Part shown: positions 1-11,600 of the stretch, in pieces
How positions within the stretch are numbered: the first letter of the stretch is position 1
How the letters are laid out: the number at the start of each line of letters is the position of its first letter
From: Siphonodentalium dalli
Lineage: Eukaryota > Mollusca > Scaphopoda > Gadilida > Siphonodentaliidae
Direction: 5' to 3'
Length of the DNA stretch: 64,000 nucleotides
NCBI GenBank assembly: GCA_032622095.1
Contig: CP136066.1
Location: forward strand, 60,664,609-60,728,608
The notes under the pieces: generated by a model
The model's database searches: none
What the model was told of the DNA's origin: nothing
Seen by the model: the letters and a program-made list of their open reading frames with translations, nothing else
Position numbers and translations under genes: made by a program

Positions 1-46
1 GTACATGTATACCCCACCTCCATCCATTGGGATGGGGGTATAATTA
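1..46 (+). repeat. Terminal hairpin of a GGAC-type repeat element
   Basis: An inverted repeat TATACCCC...GGGGGTATA resembling the hairpin end at 6538-6571. The body of the element would lie outside the window. Confidence 0.5.
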
Positions 47-369
47 ATGAATTTATTGAACTTACTTCATGACCACAGATTGAAGGACAAACTGATCTGA
101 AATGGAGAAAGTTTTACATTAATCAAACACTTCAATAGCCAAACCTGAAATATGTGGATGTTGTCAACATCCATATTGAGTACGGACTTACTTCAAACAG
201 TGTATGATGTTGCAAGTTTGTGAATGATAATAGCCTTTCAACGGAGTCAATTTTATGGTGGTCGTTATCCCCGTTATATTTTTCTACTGGAAATGGCCAT
301 AATGTCATCAGCCCAGCACTCGTAGTCATAACGTCATTAGCAGTGAAGTAGTTAATAAGCAATACTGTA

Positions 370-484
370 CAGTAATGTCCTAAATAATTGACTCCTTAAC
401 CGCAGCAGAATTATGGGTAATTTTTCAGGATTTAGTCGGAAATATGGCTTGCGATTAAGGAGTCGATTATTTAGGGCATTACTG
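370..484. mobile_element. Palindromic mariner-like MITE (CAGTAATGCCC family), copy 1
   Basis: Ends CAGTAATGTCCTAAATAAT and its reverse complement, flanked by TA. The two arms fold almost completely on each other. TA targets and CAGT ends suggest Tc1/mariner mobilisation. Confidence 0.8.
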
Positions 485-527
485 TAGGTTTCATAAACTT
501 GGACTGAAACCTTGAATAGATCTTTAA

Positions 528-960
528 AGCTGGATTATCTCTTTAAATAACAAATTTTAAATAGTTGCGTGGGTATAAAATAATAGTTATGAACTGAAGA
601 CCGCTGTCCGGAAAAGCTTCTATCAATTAATATTGATTTTATTTCGAATATTAAATCGGGACCGTTTATGTTACTATTTTTAGAATGACCATTCGGATGA
701 TACCATATTCTGACATAGAACACTGGGCTGATCATATGGCTGAGCACCAACAGTCAAATGTCCCAGATTGATTACATAAAATTTCTGGTCTCTGTTAATG
801 GTAACCACTATAGTCTGGCTGTCGGAGCTGAACTGTAGGACCTACCCGGAAAAAATTCTTAACAAGCTAAATTTGGTATCGTTGAAAAAAGGAGACCTTC
901 GAGTATAACATAGACAAAATCCGCTAAAATCCGCTTTGGGGAAAATTTTCTACAGCGCCC
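528..960 (+). repeat. Left inverted-repeat arm of TTAA element
   Basis: Pairs with 5165-5482. Matching blocks are 528-555, 570-640, about 778-830 and 845-960; the left arm has roughly 120 extra bases (about 655-775) absent from the right arm. Confidence 0.82.
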
Positions 961-1550
961 TGAATAGGGGAGTGGTCTGACGTAATTTATGAAGGTAATT
1001 GTGACTACGCGACTCTATATATGCGCTAAGTGATCTAGATAACAGTTGTTTTCAGTACATATATGTATATATAATGAACGATTATATAATTGCAAGGTCA
1101 TCAGATAATATATTTACATAAATATGGACAATGGAAAACGTATTTCTTATATCATGATGAAATTCCGTTTAATTAAACGCTCTTTAATAGCTTTCATTAA
1201 ACTACAAAGAGTCAGTCTCGAATTTATCATTCTATATCGGGAAATGATTCATGTTGAACGCTCCTTAATGGTCCAAGACGATAAATTCAATGATTTATGT
1301 AATAATGTAATATAACTATCAAATAAAACGTAGCGATTATTTCTTCAAGCGTGTAGTGGCAAATAATTTCTTGATATAGTTATTTTGATAGGTTTTTGTG
1401 TGACATTGTGTTTATTTTTCGTCTTCTGTTGAAACCTAACGGTGCCCACATATACGCAGAAGGCTTATTGTACATTCAAACTGCATTTTTCTTGGTTGTG
1501 TTTTTTTAGTTCTCATACTAGTCTCATTGGTTTGGTTTGGTATGTGTTCG

Positions 1551-4500
1551 GCGATGGCAGAACCAACCCCGTATCTAGGGACCAGCAACTTTCAAGAGGA
1601 CTTGTGCGTCTTATCCTTTCATATAGCATATGTCAATGTAATGTGGACACTTAACTAAGGAAAATCCATTGGTAAAACTTATGGCAAAAGGATTGGAGAC
1701 TTTGATTGACTTCTCTGATAAGCGAGGATATAACCATTTATCTGAATATTTAAAGGGGCAACAAATAACCACACCCATTGGTAAGGTCTAGTTGGTCCAT
1801 AAAGACTGTAGGTGTGATTTCACTGATAGGAAAAGAACCTTCAGTGTCAATCCTGTGTGTATGGATACGGTTGCGCTATATTAAGAAAATGAGGTCTAAA
1901 CAATACCCATTTAATTTCAAAGAAGATTATGTGGAAAGGGTGCCATACACCAGATCCCCGTCATCCCGGTAGAAGGCAAGTGCGAACAGTAGCAACTCTC
2001 CCTATTAGAGATAAAGTTTTAGAACATTGCCGAATAAGAGAGGATTTGTGGGCATTGAAGGTTCAGAAACGCACTCTAAGTTGCATTGATCTTGCTGCAG
2101 AAGCCGTATATCATGCATCTTGTTAGAAATAAATGAGGAACCATCTGAGAGAAAACCACAGGGCAGAACACCAAGTGTCGAAATGCAACGCTCATTTGAT
2201 TCGTTGAATGTATGGCTGGAGTCTGGGGGAGGTAAGAACTGTATACTCTGTCCGAGTTACATACTCGAATGGTAGAGCTAGCAATTGGGTCAGAATCATA
2301 TTCAATAAAACGCCTTAAACAGAAATCGGAAGAACGGTATGGGGAGTATATATGTTTTGCTGAAGTCGAAGGGCGTAGCAACGTCATTTGCTTCAAAGAT
2401 ATGGCCAAGTACCTGATAAATGACAAGTGGTATGCGGATAAGAAAGATGACATGGAGGAGGAGGCAGACAGAGTTGTTGTGACCGCCGCGAAGATGATTA
2501 GGGCAAAGTTGTGGGAAATGACATATGATAAGAAAACCTACCCCACCAGCGAAGAGATAGGGAATATTGACGACAGAAATAAATGGATTCCTCGCCATTT
2601 ACAAATGTTTCTGGAGATACTTGTTCCATCTGAAATCAAACAGAATAGCATTGGTCACAGTATCGAGCAATATGCGAGGTCCCGGTCTGTTATCACACTA
2701 CCCTTTTTGGTATTGGGGTTGAAATGGATCACGTGTTCGGGTCAAGGTGGCTTGTTGATGAACTGTCTAAATTGGGGGTTTCAACTACTTACGACGATAT
2801 AAGCAGGTACAAGCAATCAGTGATGTAGGTGGAACGTCTTGAGAGTACACTAGTGGAGTATTTTCCAGGTACCTTTACTCAGTGGGTAGCAGATAACGTC
2901 GACCACAACGTCGCTACTATTGATGGTAAAGGTTCATTTCATGGTATGGGGATAATCTCAGTATCAACTTCGAAGGACGAGACCCTGCTTACACCTACAT
3001 CAAAAGTGATCACTCGTCAAAAACGTGTTATGGTTGAAGAACTAATCGAAGACAAAGGTGTGCCTATCATACACTATTTGAAACCTAAAAAGTTGGAATT
3101 ATCCACAATAAAGTACCGACCCATGCTTGAGTTACAAAACCCATACACACTGCCTCCAGGTTTGAACACTGATTTGTTATGGCATTGCGGTTGGCTTTCG
3201 AATCGAGCAATGAAGCATACACTGAACTGGTCTCGATTCATGGAACACATCTTTTCATCAAATCGCTCAGAACCTTCAGCCAAGTCAGAAGTTTTTTTTC
3301 TACCGATAATAGACCTCAACCCATGAGATGAGTCTTGTTTGTTTTCCACTTTGATGTATATTCAGAATCATGCGTTGGGAATTGTGACTCCATGCTTGAC
3401 GTTTGACCAGCCACTTTGGTTCAAAGCGGTTGAGATAATTGAAGCCAAGTCACTAGGAATAGTTTGTAGACTCGGCGGCTTCCATCTGATGAGTTTCATG
3501 GGTAGCATTGGTACCATGATGAATGGGTCGGGGTTAGATGAGGCTCTTGAAAACGCTTATGGCTCAAACGTAGTTGCCACAATGCTTTCCGGGAAGGCAT
3601 TCTCGCGAACACTCAGAGGTCATTTCCTTGTGGGCGTAGCCCTTACTAACAAGCTGTTGGGTGAATTGATCTCTGAGGATTCAAATGAAATTTCCAAGTC
3701 GACAGCCGATGATGCGGGGTCAAACAGATACCGAATTATCTGCAAAATCAAATGTTGAAGTACCGCCAACGTTAAATATCGAAATACCTTCGACATCAAA
3801 TGTCGAAGAATCGGCAATCGAAAGAATCACTTCAACTGGTACTGGCAGTTTCGAAGGGGAGAAGCTTAGTCAGGCTGAAGTGAAAGCGATAAATGATCTG
3901 TATGAAAAAGTGTTTGATGGGACCATCCCAGTTTCGGCTGTTTCCGATTCAATAGAACTGCTCAAATTGAACAAACTTATGTTATATTACAAGACGTACC
4001 TGGCGAGAAATCCAGAACATGCAAACTTTGGATACAGTATATGGAGTACATAGAAATGTTGAAAGATTTTATTCGAGCTGAGAGAACAGGAGATTGGAAT
4101 CTCCATTTAGTAGGAAAAATGTTGAATTTGTTTGCCGCCACTGGGCACGTGCACTATGCGAAGAGATGTCGCTTGTATTTGCAAATGATGCTTTACTTAC
4201 CCAAGAAATATCCGTGGTTAAACAAATGTTTTATAGAGGATGGTGTTCATACTATTCGAATGAGCAGTAGGTTTTGGGCAGGACTATCAAGTGACCTAGT
4301 TATTGAGCAAGTCTTGATGCGTTCCATCAAAAGTCGGGGTGGACTTACGCGAGGAAGAGGAATAATTGAATATGTACGCCATCAATGGGTTTATTGCATG
4401 CACAGGTGTGCCCAAAATACACGGCACAATGACAGACTTAACAAACACAAAACACAAGACCAGTGAACAACAAGATACGCGAAGTTCATGACTATGATTT

Positions 4501-4880
4501 CCTCCGGCCGGTCTGCTATCGAACCTCAGATATTGGCACCTACAGAGAGGGCAGCCTATTTCCATAGTCTTATGGTTCACTTACAGGTTTTAATCTGGGC
4601 ATATCTCGGGAACATATATCTAGAACCAAGACATTGGGGATGGAAACTGCAGGGGTCAATACTTATCCCAATAATGACTGACCTAGAACCAGCACCAGAA
4701 ATATTCTTAAATTCATTCAATGAAATTATAAAATGTCGCCAAGAAAGCCTTGTTGCACAAATCAATGTTCCTGTTACAAAAATGGACTTAAGTGTGTCAC
4801 TGCCTGTGAGGATTGTCGTGAGGAGATTTGCACGAATTTTGAGCAAACGGTTGTTGATCAGAAACTGGATTGAATGTGGC
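1551..4880 (+). pseudogene. Broken gene of a multicopy metazoan protein family (DNVDHN/FHGMG, Cys-rich tail)
   Basis: Reading in shifting plus-strand frames gives one long protein in order: AAEAVYHASC (about 2093-2124), ADNVDHNVATIDGKG and FHGMGI (2890-2950), DQPLWFKAVEII, GGFHLMSFMGSIGTM (3473-3520), MLSGKAFSRTLRGH (3583-3620), MLKDFIRAERTGDWN, FWAGLSSDLVIEQVLMRS (4275-4328), GGLTRGRG, and a Cys-rich tail CCTNQCSCYKNGLKC (about 4750-4800) continuing CEDC. From memory, uncharacterised proteins with these blocks are abundant in cnidarian, mollusc and arthropod genomes. The biochemical role is unknown to me. At least six frame changes and several stops show this copy is dead. Its position between inverted repeats suggests the family is element-borne. 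Confidence 0.75.
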
Positions 4881-5164
4881 TGTATAGCCAGAAAGCAATC
4901 TCAACACTCAATAGATGTATCTTTCGTTCGGGTGGGAGATTCAAAGTCAATAGATTCATAATATGGAAAATTAGTGGGAAAATAAAGAAAAACACATATT
5001 TTCCGGTTTTGGTTGACATTTTGGCAGCCATCTTTAGATCTTTGACCCGGAAACAACATAGTCTGGAAATATATTGTATACACTACAAAAGGAATTTTGG
5101 TTATAAAACGGGTTGATAGTTTTATTGTATGAGTCAAACAATAGACTTCTCAAAATTTTCAACT

Positions 5165-5482
5165 TTCAAGCGGCCATGTTGAATAAAAAAAATTCCCCAA
5201 AGCGGATTTTAGCGGATTTTGGATATGTTCACCAGGGGGTTATTCTGCTTCGAATGACACCAAATTCAGCTTGTTAAGAATTTTTTCCGGGTTCAACCCT
5301 TCAACAGCCAGACTACTATTGTTCGTTAGCTGAACAAACACACCTTTTTAGACCAGAAAATATTCAAAATAAAATTAATATTAATCGATAGAAGCATTTC
5401 CGGACAGGAGTCTTCGATTCAAATCTAATATTTTATACCCCGGTAACTATATAATACATGTTTACAAAGAGATAATCCACCT
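5165..5482 (-). repeat. Right inverted-repeat arm of TTAA element
   Basis: Reverse-complement counterpart of 528-960, including CCGGAAAAAATTCTTAACAA (5291-5272 on the minus strand) and the paired ATCCGCTAAAATCCGC block. Confidence 0.82.
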
Positions 5483-5510
5483 TTAAGGAAATTTTAGTAA
5501 GATTACTCAC

Positions 5511-5691
5511 CCGACCAGTAGTCTGAACAGCTGTTTTTCACTCTGGATTTCTTGGATCGCGTAGAGCTCCTTCACACTGAAGTCGATAGCGAGGCCGGAT
5601 CCACTGTCGCCAGACTTCCCTTTGTTGTTTGTCACCGAGTTAGCATGGATGTACAACAAAAACATACACTTATCTTTATTCTTTCCTTTAC
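5511..5691 (-). CDS. MCM8: MCM8 exon 12 (last exon in window)
   Basis: Encodes GKGKNKDKCMFLLYIHANSV...KELYAIQEIQ...LFRLLV, the linker into the MCM AAA+ domain. Donor CGG/GTGAGT leaves in phase 2. The next exon should encode the SLCPxIxGH block; it is not found between here and base 1, where a 5-kb transposon occupies the intron. Confidence 0.94.
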
Positions 5692-8600
5692 CTGAGAACA
5701 ATTAAAGGAACCCAATGCACTCAGTGGGTAAAATGTGCATAAAATATAAGTCTGTAAAACTATCACCCCCACAGGAAGAACATAAAATGTTCAATGATGA
5801 AGCCAGTATTAAGTACACAAAAAAGTTGCAGTAATTAGTCAGAGATCACTGATCATGTAGTAAGTTCAAATATTTTAGTCTAAATGTGAATTTAAGTTGA
5901 TAAACAACATGGTAATTATAATGAAAATGAGTTTATGTCATTATAATTACCATGTTGTTTGCATGGTTCATAGAGCACAAAAGTGTATTTTGCACTAATC
6001 GATGGCTCAAATTCATTCATTTGGTGCATATATTCTGTTGAGTATAAAAGGAGATGGTCCCATAAATAGTCGGATTTAGTGTACAGTACTGCTTTAACAT
6101 TTAGTTAACATAATAAAATAACATATTCCCGTTGCAGGTTCATAACCCTAACCCCAAACCCAATCCTAAACCTATTGACCGAAAAATGTAGGAGTAAAAG
6201 CTCAGACAAAATTATGCATGTTGCAAAAATGTTCTAAGTCGAAAAAGGGGAATAACTCCACACAAAAAAGTAAGGACAGACGTCATAATCGCAGATGCAC
6301 AGGTTCCCTTGGTACTAAATATCTGTGCCAAGTTTTAAAAAAATTGACCTAAAAATGTCGGAATAAAAGCTCGGAAAATATTATACATGTTGCAAGTGCA
6401 CAGAATCCCATGGTGGTTGATGTCTGTGCCAAATTTCACGGAAAATGATAAAAAAATGACTGAGAAAAACTTACGGCAAATTTGTGTCCACGGACGACGG
6501 ACTAATGGACGATGGACGACGGACAAGCTGATTCAGGTATACCCTGCCCCACAACTTTGTTGCGGGGGGTATAATTAAAGTTGATTCTTGTAACTTTAAA
6601 ACATTAGTCTTTAATTTTGACTGGAGATATGTTTACCTTCATCAATGCTGTTAACTTTGACAAGACCAGCAACTGTTACAATGTCACCAGGAATACAACT
6701 GTCAACTGTCGAAAGAAGAAAAACTAAAATACTAAATATCTGAAAATAATATATTTATTCGGAATGTTAATGCTTGAGTAAACTTTGTTGTTTATTCACA
6801 CACATATTTAATGAAGGTTGTAAGTTCAAAAATGGAAAATAATAATGAGATCGACGTCCAGATATATCGGGTGATATTTTATAAATAAATGCCGCAAGAG
6901 TTAATAAAACAGCCTTGGGATATTAAACTTACAGTAATGCCCTAAATAATCGACTCCTTAACCCCAGCAGAATTATGGGTAATTTTTCAGGATTTAGTCG
7001 GAAATATGGCTTATTGCCATTCATCGGAAAGCTCTCAGTGAGAGCTTTACGATGAATGGCAATAAGCTCTCAGTGAGAGCTTTCCAATGAATGGCAACAA
7101 GTCATATTTCCGACCAATTCCTGAAAAATTACCCATAATTCTGCTGTGGTTAAGGAGTCAATTATTTAGGGCATTACTGTAGCTGAACATTCATGATATA
7201 TGATTATTAGTGTTCCCCTGCCCGTCATCTGATGATCCCTACAAATAAAGATTGGACCATTCCAATGTATACTTTTACAACTGAAAGGGAGAATTAGTAA
7301 TCAGAAGTTTAAAATATCTCACCGAGATCATAAGTTAGATCGCAGTCAACTGTGCGGGGGATTCGTCCAGATTCTTTCTTGTCATCGAGAGAAATTTCTT
7401 GAATCCTTCAAAAGCAGAGAAAAGTAAGAATACAAATAATCTACGTCATATTAAAAACATTTGAGAAAAACAAATTCTGAAATTCAATTTCCAATAAAAT
7501 TGAATTATAATCTTATTATCATCCCCTCCTGACTGTAATTTTGGTCACCTCATTTTTTTAATTTAGATAATACTGATTCACATTTTTTCCTCATGCATTA
7601 AAAATGGATTATCTATTCCTAAATATGTTTTATATAGTTTCCGGGGTATAAAATAATAATTATGAGTCGAAGACATCTGTCCGGAAATGCTTCTATCAAT
7701 TAATATTGATTATATATTATTAGGTTGGATGAGAATCTACTAAATTATTAAATTATTTATTGTGCATATCCCCAATTATTCTCGCCAAAATCATGATTTT
7801 TATTTTTTTTTAAGTTAATATCACCCACCCAGGCATTTATATCCCCTCAAATTCAAGTCGGTAAATACTGTGCCCAAAATATTGAAATGAGCCCAAAATG
7901 AAAATGAAAATGGAATTTTTTCCATGTTTATATACATGTACAAAGCACAGAGAAACAGAAATTTCAAACTTCATATTGATGTCAATGAAAAAATCTCTTG
8001 GAAACGATCATTCTCAGAAAATGAATGCAAGTTTTTTTTTGGTCTAAATTTCGAAACTATGGATTGCCCAGATGTGCCCATTTACCCAAATCTAAAGGCC
8101 CGCATACAGAACTACACTCAGTAATCAAAGGGTTATATATACCAACCTTACTGTTTGCCAGTCAATTGTTTCCGTCAATTCAGAGCTTCTTTTCGGAATG
8201 AACACCTTTCCTCGACATTCAGATGAAGGGCACTAAATAGATAAGGAATATTTAGAGATATAGACATGAAAAATAACACAATTGGAAGGCAGGCTCATTT
8301 TACAACTTATAAATGAGAATATCTCTAATGAGTCGCAATTATATACAAAATTGATCAACCAAGTGCGCTAAATACGATTCAAGCTGAGCTTTAGTGGACG
8401 AGGTTAATAAATTTTGTTTTGGATTGTAATGAATTTGAGAACCAATTGATCACATAATCACATTTTAGCAAGGAAAAACGATCTGGGGTTTAAACAAATT
8501 AATATTAATTTCCTTATCACAACCAAAGAGGAAGTAAAGATACTTCAAAAAATATATATAGTTCCATTTTAAATGTGTCTTTTCATGTTTACAAAATTGT

Positions 8601-11600
8601 TCAACCACCCTTATCAACCCATGTTTATCTCAAAGTCAACACTAAATAACCCAACACAAATTGAATATCATAATCATATTCTAATTAACATAATAATAAA
8701 GTTCCGTTATTGACATCGATATCATTGTGCTAACTCTAACATTACTGCACGTGCCACTAATACACATGTGTCTTACTAAAAATATGAGGCCGGATTTAGG
8801 GACTAATTATGTGATAAATGGTATTGTGGAGCCAAATTAAGTAGCAGCGTTGTGGCCCAACATGTTTGGCTCATAACGGCACGGCGGAAAGATGATTCGT
8901 TGTGAATCTGGCTCTCTGCCATTGAATGGCAAATGCTGCATTGGCAACCCACCTAGTCAGGGGTCGATGTTGAATATTGTCACTGTGTTGTTCCTGATGC
9001 AACCATCCCTCCTCAATTAAGAGTTTTTCTCCTGTTGTTCAGAAACCTCCAAAAAAAAATGATGTGGCCTATTAACCCTTTCAGTGCCAGGGGACGATCT
9101 CATCGGCCCTAATTTACTGTCTGTAAAATCGTCCCTAAATTTTTTATTTTTTTTAAAGTTTGTTTTTTGTTTTTTGGGTTGAATTATTTTTGGGTATGCT
9201 TAAGCATGCTATAACGAATTTAAAAACAAAGTGGTTAAAACCTTAGGGGCATGTTATAACTCAAAACTATCACCAAGTATTCATAGTAATAATTTTGATG
9301 CCCATGAAAAACGTAAGATTCCCTGGCACTAAACCTACAAAATAAGTCTGTTAAAGAATATAAGAAAAAATAATTAAAATTGTGAAAAATTGTAACAAAT
9401 AATAACAAATGATGAAAAATTGTTAGGCCAATGTATTCTCTTATATATGAGAGGCGACCTATGGTCGACTCGCATATATAAGATGAAAGTGTCAATGACA
9501 CTGTAGCTCAACTTGGAAAGGGAATAATTTAATGTATTACAGTCAATGGAGCGATTAGGAATGTGGAAAGTTGAATGTCTAATACTAGTTTATAGACATG
9601 AAGAGAAAAGTAAAATCCAAGATGGCTGCTGGCGGCCATGTTTTCGGCCGAATGACCCCAAAATGATTGTATCCCATCTACATGTCATCGTTAACATCCA
9701 TGAGAAATTTTATGACGATCAGACTAAAGGTACGACCTGTAGCCTATGCTAAAGGATTTAGTCATACAAAGAGTAAAATCCAAGATGGCTGCTGGCGGCC
9801 ATGTTTTTTGGCCGAATGACACCAAAATGACTCGTTCCCATCTACATGTCATTATTAACATCTATGACAAATTTTATGACGATCAGACTAAAGGTACGAC
9901 CTGTAGCCCATGCTAAAGAATTTAGTCATACAAAGAGTAAAATCCAATATTAACAACCATGACAAATTTCATGATGATCAGACGAACAGTACGACCTGTG
10001 GCACATGCTAATGGATTCAATTTTGAAATCCAAGATGGCCACTGGCGGCCATGTTTTTTGTCTGAATGACCCCAAAATGACTCGTTCCCATTTACATTCC
10101 AATTTCAACAGCCATGACAAATTTTATGATGATCAGACTAAATGTACGACCTGTAGCGGTGTAGCCCGTGCTAAAGGATTTAGTCATACAAAGAGTAAAA
10201 TCAAAGATGGCTGCTGGCGGCCATGTTTTTCTGCCGAATGACCCCAAAATTACTCGTTCCCATTTACATTCCAATTTCAACAGCCATGACAAATTTTATG
10301 ATGATCAAACTAAAGGTACGACCTGTAGCCCGTGCTAAAGGATTTAGTCATACAAAGAGTAAAATCAAAGATGGCTGCTGGCGGCCATGTTTTTCTGCCG
10401 AATGACCCCAAAATGACTCGTTCCCATCTACATGTCATTATTAACATTCACGACAAATTTTATGATGATCAGACTAAAGGTACAACCTGTAGCCCGTGCT
10501 AAAGGATTTAGTCATACAAAGAGTAAAATCCAAGATGGCTGCTGGCGACCATGTTTTTTGGCCGAATGACCCCAAAATTACTCGTTCCTATCTACATGTC
10601 ATTGTTAACATCCATGACAAATTTTATGATGATCAGACGAACAGTACGACCTGTGGCCCGTGCTAATGGATTCAATTTTGAAATCCAAGATGGCCACTGG
10701 CGGCCATGTTTATTGGCCGAATGACCCAAAAATTACTCGTTCCCATCTACATTCCAATTTCAACAGCCATGACAAATTTTATGATGATCAGACTAAAGGT
10801 ACGGCCTGTAGCCCGTGCTAAAGGATTTAGTCATACAAAGAGTAAAATCCAAGATGGCTGCTGGCGGCCATGTTTTTTGGCCGATTGTCCCCAAAATGAC
10901 TCGTTCCCATCTACATGTCATTATTAACATTCTTGACAAATTTTATGATGATCAGACTAAAAGTAGGACCTGTAGCCCGTGCTAAAGGATTTAGTCATAC
11001 AAAGAGTAAAATCCAAGATGGCTGCTGGCGGCCATGTTTTTTGGCTGAATGACCCCAAAATTACTCGTTCCCATCTACATGTCATTGTTAACATCCATGA
11101 CAAATTTTATGATGATCAGACGAACAGTACGACCTGTGGCCCGTGCTAATGGATTAAATTTTGAAATCCAAGATGGCCACTGGCGGCCATGTTTATTGGC
11201 CGAATGACCCCAAAATTACTCGTTCCCATCTACATTCCAATTTCAACAGCCATGACAAATTTTATGATGATCAGACTAAAGGTACGGCCTGTAGCCCGTG
11301 CTAAAGGATTTAGTCATACAAAGAGTAAAATCCAAGATGGCTGCTGGCGGCCATGTTTTTTGGCCGATTGTCCCCAAAATGACTCGTTCCCATCTACATG
11401 TCATTATTAACATTCTTGACAAATTTTATGATGATCAGACTAAAAGTAGGACCTGTAGCCCGTGCTAAAGGATTTAGTCATACAAAGAGTAAAATCCAAG
11501 ATGGCTGCTGGCGGCCATGTTTTTTGGCCGAATGACCCCAAAATTACTCGTTCCCATCTACATGTCATTGTTAACATCCATGACAAATTTTATGATGATC

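Larger units (their letters stand above)
528..5482 (+). mobile_element. 4.95-kb long-TIR element with TTAA duplications
   Basis: The two ends are inverted copies: AGCTGGATTATCTCTTT from 528 and, on the other strand, AGGTGGATTATCTCTTT from 5482. Both are flanked by TTAA (524-527 and 5483-5486). The arms run inward several hundred bases (about 528-960 and 5165-5482) with shared blocks, including the palindrome-like AATCCGCTAAAATCCGCTTT. Between them lies a frameshifted gene of a multicopy metazoan family. TTAA targets occur in piggyBac and Kolobok transposons, but the termini do not look like piggyBac, so the superfamily is left open. It lies in the intron after MCM8 exon 12. Confidence 0.85.

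Noticed and set aside
1-527. Next MCM8 exon with the AAA+ domain
   Set aside because: No SLCPxIxGH or Walker A coding sequence is seen on the minus strand to the left of the 5-kb element; the exons must be outside the window.
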